In this document: positions 60,201-64,000 of the stretch, piece by piece
How positions within the stretch are numbered: position 1 is the first letter of the stretch
Layout: every line of letters starts with the position of its first letter
Source: Rattus norvegicus
Lineage: Eukaryota; Chordata; Mammalia; Rodentia; Muridae
Assembly (NCBI RefSeq): GCF_036323735.1
Contig: NC_086029.1
Span: 48,731,357-48,795,356, forward strand
Direction of reading: 5' to 3'
DNA: 64,000 nt
The notes under the pieces: generated by a model
Databases searched by the model: none
What the model saw: the letters and a program-made list of their open reading frames with translations, nothing else
What the model was told of the DNA's origin: nothing
Translations under genes and position numbers: made by a program

Positions 60201-62765
60201 GGCAGCTAAAAGGGAAAAGCCTATGGACGTAAAACTCTACATCTAACTAATTCAGTGGAAATTATACCCACCTATATGTAGAAATACATACCTAATAGAG
60301 AAAGATTTATCCGTCAGTCTGCCAGTTGCTGGATCTATAAATGCTAGTTTGAGGCAACAGAGCGTAGGTGGTCCAACCTCATACCTTAGTCCAACTATTT
60401 TGACCAATTCTTGATCCTGTAATAGACGTGTACTTAGAAATGGCTCTCAAAGGCAGTTTGTCAATACTGTAATTCTCTATGTACTACTACTAAACTAAGC
60501 CAATTCTTACCTTTGCTTCCAAACGCTACATGTAATCTGCCACTGGCTGCTAATCTGCAGGGCAGTATCTTACACAGAAACATGCTCACTAAGCAGTCAC
60601 TGTGCTCACTCGAAAATGTCACAGGTGTGAGGAGAGGAATTTCAAAGAGGTGCAGAATCAGTACAATAAGCAGTTACCATTTTATTGTCTGTTTTTCCAC
60701 TTATTTATGTGTGTGTCTGCATGTACCAAAGCATCCATGTAAAGGCCAAAGCAGTGCATGTAGGAGTGGGCTCCATCATGCAACCACATGAGAAGTGGGA
60801 ACTGAACTCATATCCGCAACCTCTCTTACCTGCCCTTCCTTAGATTTTTTTTTTTTTCTTTTCTTTTTTTCGGAGCTGGGGACCGAACCCAGGGCTTTGC
60901 ACTTGCTAGGCAAGCGCTCTACCACTGAGCTAAATCCCCAACCCCACTTCCTTAGATTTTAATTCCTCCTTAGAATAAACATCTTTATGTAATTTTGTGT
61001 TACACAATAGGATTTTGCTTATAAGTTGTTTTTTTCAATTTTTAGCTTATGTGTTTTGCCTGCATGTATCTGTGTGTCACATGTATGCCTGGTGACAGCA
61101 GGACAGAAGGGCATCAGATTTCACAACAGCCTACCTCCAGAATTGCTTGAGCATACTTGCCATCCAAGCAATTTAGAGGGTGCAGGAAGGGGAAGTTCAA
61201 GGCCAGCCTGAGCTACAAGAATGGTAGACACAGAAAAGGACAGAGAGAAAGAAAGCACAGTTGGAAAATATATAAACAGATCTCGCAGCTAACTTAGGCA
61301 TTATCTAAGTGAAGCTTCTCTAAACCCCCTCTTTCCCCCTAAAACATGCACATCACAGGATTCTTATACTAAGGAACATGAAGTCACCAATTAAAAAAAT
61401 CTGTACTTAAGAGGCTGTTATCAAAAGCAGCTGCCTCAAAAACCACACGCATGAGAAACACACTCAAAAGGCACGAGTGACACTCGGGGACTCTTCCCCT
61501 TCAGCAACACACTCGCAGGTAACGCAAACACCACTGACAGTCCTGCAACCGTCCCAGTGTGAACTTCATGCTTTAAAATGACATAATCATGAATATGCAA
61601 ATACTAAACCCATGTATGAGAATGTATTTGTATTGCATAGTAAAGTAGACATAAAGCCAAAAAAATCACAGAAACCAGGCCACAAAATTCAATACTTAAA
61701 GTATGTTTTCAGGACTGGAAATTGGCTCAGTGGTTAAGAGCACTGACTTCTCTTCCACAGGATCCAGGTTCAATTCCCAGCAACTACATGGTAGCTCACA
61801 ACTATCCATAACTCCAAGATCTAATAACACCCTCACACAGACATACATGCAGGCAAAACATCAATGTATATAAAATAAAAATAAACTTAATTTTCTTTCA
61901 TTTTCTACCTCACTATATATGAAGTCATCAGTAAACACTGCTGACATTCTAGTGCTACTCTGTCCTAAGCAACAAAACAGACTGCAGAATGCATCTCCTC
62001 CCACCACTCAGAGTTCTACGCTTCAGCAACAGGCAGTGCAAGAACACAGCGCAGCTCAACGTGGCCACGATGATGAGCACATGGCTCCCATGCCACTGTG
62101 TGTGCATGGCCACAGGAACTGCCTTCTTCATGCATTTATGAGCTTTCTACTTCTTGTCTAGGATACCAGGAATAAGACTGGCTATAAAGGCCTGAAAGCC
62201 ATTTACCTTCAACTCTGATGCCAATTACTCCCCCAGGAAGCAGGCAGGGGCCACACGACCACCTTATCAAGTGTTTGAATGACTGATTAAAATCTTTGCC
62301 ATTTGCTAAAATGGACATTTTCAACAAGAAGATATTATGAACAGATTGGAAAAGCAGCATTCCCAGGGAATTCTCTCCTTTTCAGCTCTTGCTATCATCT
62401 GTCCCCACATTCATATTCTACTGCACGTGCTCTGGACGTTAACAGTGACCTACCCGAAGATCCATTTTTCTCCACGGCTCCTTATTAGGGTTCAGTTCAT
62501 AAATGTTATTTCTTCTGACAGCTTCAATGTAAGCTTCATGACCCTGACGAAAGTACATCACCTGCAAAGGGAAGTGTATGTTTACGGCAACCACAGAACT
62601 TTCACGAGCACCTCCCCCCCACAAAGGTTTCTGTCTCACCTCATCACCCATCTGAGGAACAAAAGGGGACTTGCGAAGTGTAGTGTCAGTTATCCACACA
62701 GGAGGGTGAAACTCATACAAGGGTTCCATATTTGCAAGTTCTGCTGGCGTCGTCCTCCGCAGACT
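26456..62765 (-). CDS. Brwd1: Brwd1, bromodomain and WD repeat-containing protein 1 (3' part, 19 coding exons)
   Basis: Nineteen exons with compatible phases join to 4,143 nt: 1,380 C-terminal residues plus stop for the long-tail isoform. Numbering below counts from the first residue in the window. Residues 1-206 form the Tudor-like region (in PHIP, a crypto-Tudor), residues about 250-345 bromodomain 1, about 395-500 bromodomain 2, and the rest a Ser-rich, acidic/basic tail. The N-terminal WD40 exons lie beyond 64,000. The match is to BRWD1 rather than to its paralogues PHIP or BRWD3: for example [19 protein letters not shown] and [15 protein letters not shown], plus the C-terminal tail and Psmg1 synteny. 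From family knowledge, BRWD1 is a nuclear chromatin reader needed for B-cell light-chain locus opening and germ-cell development. A shorter isoform ends at 34,537. A tandem duplication sits on one splice donor (56,681-56,775). Confidence 0.95.
27106..27262 (+). mobile_element. B1 SINE
   Basis: B1 with GCATGCC...CAGCACTGGAGAGGCAGAG and GGGCTATACAGAGAAACCC. Just upstream of Brwd1 exon S in transcript sense. Confidence 0.88.
28054..28192 (+). mobile_element. B1 SINE
   Basis: B1 beginning CACCAGGTGTGGTGGCAC. Confidence 0.88.
29077..29250 (+). mobile_element. B3/B4-like SINE
   Basis: Starts GGGCTGGCAAGATGGCTGG; diverged 3' part ends in a CACACA run. Confidence 0.65.
29740..29935 (+). mobile_element. 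B2 SINE
   Basis: B2 body with a slightly altered head and A/T-rich tail. Confidence 0.88.
30095..30400 (+). mobile_element. B1 fragment joined to B2-like SINE
   Basis: A partial B1 (30,095-30,205) runs into a B2-like copy (from GAGCACTGGTTGCTCTTCTA). Confidence 0.65.
30430..30506 (+). repeat. A-rich low-complexity tract
   Basis: AAAAACAAAAA-type sequence, possibly remains of SINE tails. Confidence 0.8.
30765..30857 (-). mobile_element. ID SINE
   Basis: Reverse-oriented ID element with target-site duplication GACTGTTGTGTTTT (30751-30764 and 30858-30871). Confidence 0.95.
30957..31255 (+). repeat. 76-bp minisatellite, about 4 copies
   Basis: The TTAGTGACAATGAC landmark recurs at 30986, 31062, 31138 and 31208 (spacings 76, 76, 70). 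The middle copies are nearly identical; the outer ones have diverged. Confidence 0.93.
32060..34536 (-). other. Brwd1: Probable 3' UTR of the Brwd1 short-tail isoform
   Basis: About 2.5 kb downstream of the 34,537 stop that is free of recognisable SINEs, unlike most of the window. An AATAAA hexamer lies on the minus strand at 32,094-32,089. Inferred from position and composition only. Confidence 0.5.
34537..35711 (-). CDS. Brwd1: Brwd1 alternative terminal exon R (short-tail isoform)
   Basis: If the internal donor is not used, the frame continues for 248 nt beyond it, adding [20 protein letters not shown] then [19 protein letters not shown] and ending [10 protein letters not shown] at TGA (34,539-34,537). 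This gives 1,337 residues from the window start. The TRNQGRR motif recurs near the PHIP C terminus, so this tail looks ancestral to the family. Confidence 0.88.
34785..35711 (-). CDS. Brwd1: Brwd1 exon R, form used in the long-tail isoform (residues 947-1255)
   Basis: 927 nt to an internal donor CAAG|GTAAAC at 34,784-34,783. Acceptor TTTTTAG|AT; it begins [21 protein letters not shown] second copy of the tail repeat lies near its start ([20 protein letters not shown]). A conserved block reads [20 protein letters not shown]. The internal donor leaves phase 1, matching the acceptor of exon S. Confidence 0.88.
36228..37073 (-). CDS. Brwd1: Brwd1 exon Q, large tail exon with first repeat module (residues 665-946)
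   Basis: 846 nt. Acceptor TTTCCAG|GT, donor G|GTAATT. It begins [20 protein letters not shown] and contains the module [20 protein letters not shown]...[19 protein letters not shown], which recurs in altered form in exons R and S. It has many Ser-Asp/Glu patches that look like casein-kinase-2 sites. No known fold. Confidence 0.94.
37332..37499 (-). CDS. Brwd1: Brwd1 exon P, poly-Ser segment (residues 609-664)
   Basis: 168 nt. It encodes [19 protein letters not shown] then [19 protein letters not shown] and [14 protein letters not shown]. Low-complexity Ser run followed by basic residues. Acceptor TTTTTTTAG|GA, donor G|GTCAGT. Confidence 0.93.
37612..37925. mobile_element. Two B2-like SINEs in opposite orientation
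   Basis: A plus-strand B2 (37,612-37,765) is followed directly by a minus-strand B2 (37,766-37,925). The pair could form a hairpin in the Brwd1 pre-mRNA, upstream of exon P. Confidence 0.8.
38026..38114 (+). mobile_element. ID SINE with internal deletion
   Basis: Body reads GGGGTTGGGGATTTAG then jumps to CAAGCACAAGGCCC. About 24 bp covering most of the pol III A box are missing. An exact duplication AAAAAGTACACAATCA flanks it (38010-38025 and 38115-38130). Confidence 0.93.
38468..38800 (+). mobile_element. MaLR-like LTR
   Basis: Begins TGGTTTTCTATCAACTTGA and contains ATTTTCTTAATTGATGACTG, as in common rodent MaLR LTRs. In the Brwd1 intron between exons O and P. Confidence 0.55.
39728..39852 (+). 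mobile_element. B1 SINE with GA-rich tail
   Basis: Diverged B1 whose tail has turned into the (GA)n tract that follows. Confidence 0.75.
39855..39989 (+). repeat. (GA)n microsatellite
   Basis: GAGACAGAGA units turning into uninterrupted (GA)n at about 39,940-39,980. Confidence 0.93.
40147..40373 (-). CDS. Brwd1: Brwd1 exon O (residues 533-608)
   Basis: 227 nt. It encodes [20 protein letters not shown] to [19 protein letters not shown] and LRSGSVLF. I chose the donor G|GTGAGG at 40,146-40,145 over an upstream AGA|GTGAGA because only the former gives phase 1 and avoids a stop when joined to exon P. Confidence 0.9.
40911..41160 (+). mobile_element. B2-like SINE
   Basis: Diverged B2 ending in an A/T-rich segment just before the (GGGGCA)n array. 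Confidence 0.75.
41205..41341 (+). repeat. (GGGGCA)n hexanucleotide array, about 22 units
   Basis: 136 bp of perfect GGGGCA repeats flowing into a B1 3' half at 41,341 (GATCTGTGAGTTCAAGGTC...). No interruptions were seen. Confidence 0.96.
41827..41993 (-). CDS. Brwd1: Brwd1 exon N, end of bromodomain 2 (residues 478-532)
   Basis: 167 nt. It encodes [20 protein letters not shown] then [20 protein letters not shown] and [15 protein letters not shown]. Helix C of bromodomain 2 followed by a basic segment. Donor CG|GTGAGC. Confidence 0.93.
42405..42535 (-). mobile_element. B4-like (ID-derived) SINE
   Basis: Reverse tRNA-like segment ending ACTGAGTTATATCCCCAGC. Confidence 0.55.
43473..43658 (-). 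mobile_element. B2 SINE
   Basis: Reverse B2 with T-rich (poly-A complement) end at 43,470. Confidence 0.92.
44035..44187 (-). CDS. Brwd1: Brwd1 exon M, bromodomain 2 core (residues 427-477)
   Basis: 153 nt, phase 0. It encodes [20 protein letters not shown] then [20 protein letters not shown] and [11 protein letters not shown]. The usual acetyl-lysine-binding Asn is replaced by Thr in Ala-Tyr-Thr-Pro, as in second bromodomains of the PHIP/BRWD family. Confidence 0.94.
44249..44435 (+). mobile_element. B2-like SINE
   Basis: Diverged B2 directly 3' (plus-strand) of Brwd1 exon M. Confidence 0.75.
44572..44745 (-). mobile_element. B2-like SINE
   Basis: Old reverse copy ending TGAGCCATCTCTGCAGCC. 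Confidence 0.75.
44897..44985 (+). repeat. 44-bp tandem duplication
   Basis: Two copies of CCTAAGTAAAGGCTAGTCCT...GGTTTAA with a few mismatches, intronic, about 65 bp from Brwd1 exon L. Confidence 0.9.
45051..45194 (-). CDS. Brwd1: Brwd1 exon L, start of bromodomain 2 (residues 379-426)
   Basis: 144 nt, phase 0. It encodes [20 protein letters not shown] then [20 protein letters not shown] and PVDLVEYP. Helix Z and the start of the ZA loop of bromodomain 2. Confidence 0.94.
46095..46230 (-). mobile_element. B1 SINE remnant
   Basis: Reverse B1 (CCTGGCTGGCCTGGAACT; GAGTTCTGAGATTAAAAGGT) interrupted by the ID element that follows. Confidence 0.7.
46231..46332 (+). mobile_element. ID SINE inserted at the end of a B1
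   Basis: ID element with a long A tail and target-site duplication around GTATGTGCCC. It interrupts the end of a minus-strand B1 remnant at 46,095-46,230. Confidence 0.93.
46898..46937 (+). repeat. (TTTG)n microsatellite
   Basis: About eight GTTT units ending in a T run. Confidence 0.9.
47186..47227 (-). CDS. Brwd1: Brwd1 micro-exon K (residues 365-378)
   Basis: 42 nt, phase 0. It encodes [14 protein letters not shown], identical in pattern to human BRWD1. Acceptor ATCCTAG, donor GTAAGT. Confidence 0.92.
47457..47529 (-). CDS. Brwd1: Brwd1 exon J (residues 340-364)
   Basis: 73 nt. It encodes [20 protein letters not shown] then ADDL, an acidic linker between the two bromodomains. Acceptor TTGTAG|G, donor TTG|GTATGT. 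Confidence 0.92.
47951..48150 (+). mobile_element. B2-like SINE
   Basis: Diverged B2 with CTTGCTGGAGAGGTGGCTCC head. Confidence 0.75.
48612..48825 (+). mobile_element. B2 SINE
   Basis: B2 body with the GGTTAAGAGCACTGGCTGTT head and a diverged tail. Confidence 0.85.
48991..49116 (-). CDS. Brwd1: Brwd1 exon I, bromodomain 1 BC loop (residues 298-339)
   Basis: 126 nt. It encodes [19 protein letters not shown] then [20 protein letters not shown]. The Asn of Phe-Asn-Glu-Pro occupies the position of the conserved acetyl-lysine-binding Asn of bromodomains. Acceptor TTTAAG|G, donor AA|GTAAGT. Confidence 0.94.
49316..49380 (+). repeat. (TCTG)n/(TG)n microsatellite
   Basis: Short mixed TCTG, TG and CG-containing dinucleotide tract, potentially Z-DNA-forming at ACACGCGTGTGCGCGCG. 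Confidence 0.85.
50290..50455 (+). mobile_element. B2-like SINE
   Basis: Diverged copy ending in AAATAAATAAAAATCC. Confidence 0.65.
50679..50799 (-). CDS. Brwd1: Brwd1 exon H, bromodomain 1 ZA loop (residues 258-297)
   Basis: 121 nt. It encodes [19 protein letters not shown] then [20 protein letters not shown], the ZA-loop/helix A part of bromodomain 1. Acceptor TTCCAG|AT, donor AG|GTTTGT. Confidence 0.94.
50828..51020 (-). mobile_element. B2 SINE
   Basis: Near-consensus reverse B2, only about 30 bp upstream of Brwd1 exon H in transcript sense; sense-oriented in the Brwd1 transcript. Confidence 0.93.
51205..51360 (-). CDS. Brwd1: Brwd1 exon G (residues 206-257)
   Basis: 156 nt. It encodes [19 protein letters not shown] then [20 protein letters not shown] and [12 protein letters not shown]. 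Acceptor TTCATAG|TC, donor G|GTGAGT. It leads into bromodomain 1 (helix Z begins at its 3' end). Confidence 0.94.
51419..51600 (-). mobile_element. B2 SINE
   Basis: Near-consensus reverse B2, about 60 bp upstream of Brwd1 exon G in transcript sense. Confidence 0.93.
51693..51805 (+). mobile_element. B1 SINE
   Basis: Diverged B1 (AGCTGGGTGGTAACGGATCA; CTTTAACTCCAGCACCTGG). Confidence 0.8.
51991..52081 (+). mobile_element. ID SINE
   Basis: ID element with A tail; near-identical flanks GGTCAAAGAGTA and GTTCAAAGAGTA mark the insertion. Intronic in Brwd1, antisense. Confidence 0.94.
52220..52302 (+). repeat. (TG)n and (CACG)n short arrays
   Basis: TGTGTG run at about 52,220-52,239, G run, then GCACGCACGCACGCACGCAT at about 52,280-52,302. 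Confidence 0.88.
52942..53727 (+). pseudogene. Rpl7a-ps: Processed pseudogene of ribosomal protein L7a (eL8)
   Basis: Intronless copy of Rpl7a mRNA, antisense to Brwd1 between exons F and G. It runs from [10 protein letters not shown] at 52,942 to Glu-Leu-Gly-TAA at 53,727, with a short 5' UTR-like CTCTCCTCC stretch just before and a 3' UTR remnant after. Recognised segments include [57 protein letters not shown] and [19 protein letters not shown]. Disablements are an in-frame TAG in the N-terminal region, several small indels that break the frame before about 53,280, a second break near 53,650, and altered codons. No poly(A) tract or clear target-site duplication was found, so it is an older retrocopy. 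Confidence 0.93.
54120..54260 (+). repeat. Composite GGGA-GA-GT array
   Basis: Ordered blocks (GGGA/GGAG)n, then (GA)n, then (GT)n of about 70 bp. Confidence 0.94.
55071..55225 (+). mobile_element. B1 SINE
   Basis: B1 from CAGGTGTGGTGGTGCATGCC to a CAAAACAAAAAG tail. Confidence 0.92.
55825..55886 (-). CDS. Brwd1: Brwd1 exon F (residues 185-205)
   Basis: 62 nt. It completes Arg and encodes [20 protein letters not shown]. Acceptor AACAG|G, donor G|GTATGT. It joins exon E in frame only if the proximal donor at 56,740 is used. Confidence 0.94.
56205..56405 (+). mobile_element. B2-like SINE
   Basis: Diverged B2 with AAAATAAATTATG tail. Confidence 0.75.
56681..56775 (-). repeat. Brwd1: 47-bp tandem duplication across the Brwd1 exon E donor
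   Basis: Copy 1 at 56771-56725 (exon end plus donor GTTGGT), copy 2 at 56724-about 56681 (donor GTTTGT). Three mismatches in about 44 bases. Confidence 0.95.
56740..56851 (-). CDS. Brwd1: Brwd1 exon E (residues 148-184), donor duplicated
   Basis: 112 nt. It encodes [19 protein letters not shown] then [17 protein letters not shown]. The Trp-Trp-Phe-Gly stretch is Tudor-like. The in-frame donor is GTTAG|GTTGGT. A 47-bp tandem duplication copies the last exon bases and this donor, giving a second candidate donor GTTAG|GTTTGT that would extend the exon to 56,693 and shift the frame. Confidence 0.93.
57825..57970 (+). mobile_element. B2 SINE
   Basis: B2 truncated after the TCTGAAGAGAGCTACA segment. 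Confidence 0.88.
58310..58425 (-). mobile_element. B2-like SINE fragment
   Basis: Old reverse copy (GTTATGAGCTGCCTGGCATG; GTTGAGTCGTCTTTCTGGC). Confidence 0.55.
58521..58618 (-). mobile_element. ID SINE
   Basis: Reverse-oriented ID element with flanking duplication ACAACATGTTTTC (from 58,509 and 58,621). Confidence 0.94.
58619..58770 (-). mobile_element. B1 SINE
   Basis: Reverse B1; the ID element at 58,521 has inserted at its poly-A end. Confidence 0.85.
59095..59200 (+). mobile_element. B1 SINE, diverged
   Basis: GAGGCACATGCCTTTACCAC followed by GGGAGTTCCAGGTGAGCC; about 210 bp beyond exon D. Confidence 0.6.
59413..59495 (-). CDS. Brwd1: Brwd1 exon D (residues 120-147)
   Basis: 83 nt. 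It encodes [19 protein letters not shown] then ARQRNWQP. Acceptor TTTTAG|A, donor A|GTAAGT. The phases match exons C and E. Confidence 0.94.
60292..60416 (-). CDS. Brwd1: Brwd1 exon C (residues 79-119)
   Basis: 125 nt. It encodes [19 protein letters not shown] then [20 protein letters not shown]. The donor AG|GTATGT leaves phase 2. It is missed by ORF searches because it is short, but reads cleanly as BRWD family. Confidence 0.94.
60849..60946 (-). mobile_element. ID SINE
   Basis: Reverse-oriented ID element with target-site duplication CTTCCTTAGATTTT (60835-60848 and 60947-60960). Confidence 0.95.
61711..61890 (+). mobile_element. B2 SINE, diverged
   Basis: GGCTCAGTGGTTAAGAGCAC head with shortened 3' part. 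Confidence 0.85.
62454..62561 (-). CDS. Brwd1: Brwd1 exon B (residues 43-78)
   Basis: 108 nt, phase 0. It encodes [19 protein letters not shown] then [17 protein letters not shown]. Acceptor TTTGCAG, donor GTAGGT. Confidence 0.94.
62640..62765 (-). CDS. Brwd1: Brwd1 exon A (window residues 1-42)
   Basis: 126 nt, phase 0 at both ends. It encodes [19 protein letters not shown], then [20 protein letters not shown] and GDE. Acceptor TTGGCAG, donor GTGAGA. Start of the Tudor-like region just after the basic linker that follows the WD40 repeats. Confidence 0.94.
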
Positions 62766-63109
62766 CTGCCAAGAGGAAAACAGTAAAGCTTGGTAGAAAA
62801 GAGGACATTTAACCATTTAATTAAAAACTTCACCATTCACAGTAGTTTTTTTGGATCAATACACAGAGAATTTATTGCTTTTTTTAAAAAATGATGTCTG
62901 GATCCCACCCTCCTGTTACCTGCAGCTTCTACAATCACTGTGGAGCTATCTAGACCCAGTCCAGCACTCCCTCACCCCGGTGCCCTGTCCCACTAGAGGA
63001 GCTTCCTTGTACGTGTCTTCTAGGCATAAGCCACTCTGCCAAGACTGCACTGAGTTTGAACACAGCCTAGTAATAATTAGGAAAACTCCTTTTGTGACTG
63101 TTTTTTATT

Positions 63110-63425
63110 TTAATTTGTGTACTGCATGTGTGCATGCACACACCTCCAAGTTCCAAGGATCAAACTCAAGCTGTCAGACTATGTACTTTGTGGCTAGCAC
63201 TCTTATCTGTTTATTTTAGTATTCTGAAACAGGTTTGTTTATCCCAAAATGGCCTCCAGCTCAGCATGTGCCCAAGCATGACAAGTGCTGTTTGCCTGCC
63301 TTCACCCCTGGCTGCGGAGATTACAAATAAGGAAAAGCATGCCTGCCCTACGTGGTGTCAGAGGTGGAACCTGAACTTCCCGAATGCTAGGTAGGCCAGA
63401 AACCAACTGAACAACATCCCCAGCC
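63110..63425 (-). mobile_element. B3 and B4-like SINE fragments
   Basis: Two diverged reverse copies in tandem: CACACACCTCCAAGTTCC... to about 63,210, then a B4-like segment ending CAACATCCCCAGCCC. Confidence 0.5.
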
Positions 63426-63640
63426 CTACGGATAGGTCATCTCTTGAGTTAAGGTTTTCGAGATGGTTCACTTTCAACACATGTTCTCCATACTTGTTCC
63501 TTACTCCTCTTCGGATCACTGCAAGTAAGATGAAACAGAGTCAACAGTACGCGGCTTGAGCCGTACAGGAAGCACTAGGGTGGACCCCTCGCTTTACTGT
63601 TGGACCCACAGCTCTACACATGATATAAGAACAGTGAAGG

Positions 63641-63837
63641 AGAGCTGGAGAGATGGCTCAGCGGTTAAGAGCACCGACTGCTCTTCCAGAGGTCCTGAGT
63701 TCAATTCCCAGCAACCACATGGTGGCTCACAACCATCCATAATGGGATCCGATGTCCCCTTCAGGTATATCTGAAGACAGCAACAGTGTACTTATATACA
63801 TGGAATAAATAAAATAAATCTTAAAAAAAAAAAAAAG
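63641..63837 (+). mobile_element. B2 SINE
   Basis: Near-consensus B2 with a long A tail. It is flanked by GTGAAGGAG (63,636 region and 63,837), a probable target-site duplication. Confidence 0.93.
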
Positions 63838-63908
63838 TGAAGGAGCTAACTGCAGGGAAAGGCACATGAAATAAGTAGAGCCATGGCCACAGCCACAGGA
63901 CTAGGCTT

Positions 63909-63924
63909 GGGGGGGGGGGGGGGT
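63909..63924 (+). repeat. Poly-G run
   Basis: Uninterrupted G tract ending CTTGGGG...GTCCCC; prone to sequencing error. Confidence 0.9.
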
Positions 63925-64000
63925 CCCCTGAATATTCCCACCATCAGACCTGTGACTCAGGAACCAGAGCACCTACATTTCTGACCCACCCAAGCAAGAA

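Noticed and set aside
63495..63540. Possible further upstream Brwd1 exon (CTTGCAG|TGATCC..., minus strand)
   Set aside because: The candidate is tiny and does not encode the Lys-rich segment expected before exon A. The next exon is probably beyond 64,000.
1..64000. An undescribed multi-gene system (defence, mobile or biosynthetic)
   Set aside because: All confident coding sequence belongs to Psmg1 and Brwd1; the remainder is SINEs, LTR remnants, microsatellites and one retrocopy.

Overview
The window is rodent nuclear DNA, most likely rat (Rattus). Nine ID (BC1-type, tRNA-Ala-derived) SINEs are present, most with intact target-site duplications, and recent ID amplification is a hallmark of the rat lineage. 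B1, B2 and B4 SINEs, MaLR-type LTRs and long CA, GA and CT microsatellites fill the rest. The two genes are the ones expected from the mammalian PSMG1-BRWD1 neighbourhood (human 21q22.2; rat chromosome 11 from general knowledge).

Layout. Positions 1-14,200 are intergenic: old repeats, several microsatellites, MaLR LTRs and no gene I can support. Positions about 14,220-23,700 (minus strand) hold the complete seven-exon Psmg1 gene, reconstructed exon by exon into a 289-residue proteasome assembly chaperone 1, with a CpG-island promoter at about 23.4-23.9 kb. From about 24.1 kb to the right edge (minus strand) lies the 3' part of Brwd1, a bromodomain and WD-repeat chromatin reader. Nineteen coding exons with consistent splice phases give 1,380 C-terminal residues: a Tudor-like region, two bromodomains and a long Ser/acidic/basic tail. 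The N-terminal WD40 exons lie beyond position 64,000. The gene has two alternative 3' ends. Reading through an internal donor in the large penultimate exon gives a stop at 34,537 (short tail). Using that donor joins to a last exon at 26,456-26,832 (long tail). The two genes are transcribed in the same direction, so Psmg1 lies just downstream of Brwd1.

The introns carry SINEs, an Rpl7a processed pseudogene (52,942-53,727, plus strand), a 76-bp minisatellite, a (GGGGCA)n array grown inside a B1 element, and a 47-bp tandem duplication that copies a Brwd1 splice donor. That duplicated donor is the observation I would check first. I found no previously undescribed multi-gene system here: this is an ordinary two-gene mammalian locus with interesting small-scale structure.

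Products. Psmg1 acts in the cytosol, pairing with Psmg2 to build the 20S proteasome alpha ring. Brwd1 acts in the nucleus on acetylated and methylated chromatin. I see no direct functional link between them beyond conserved synteny.
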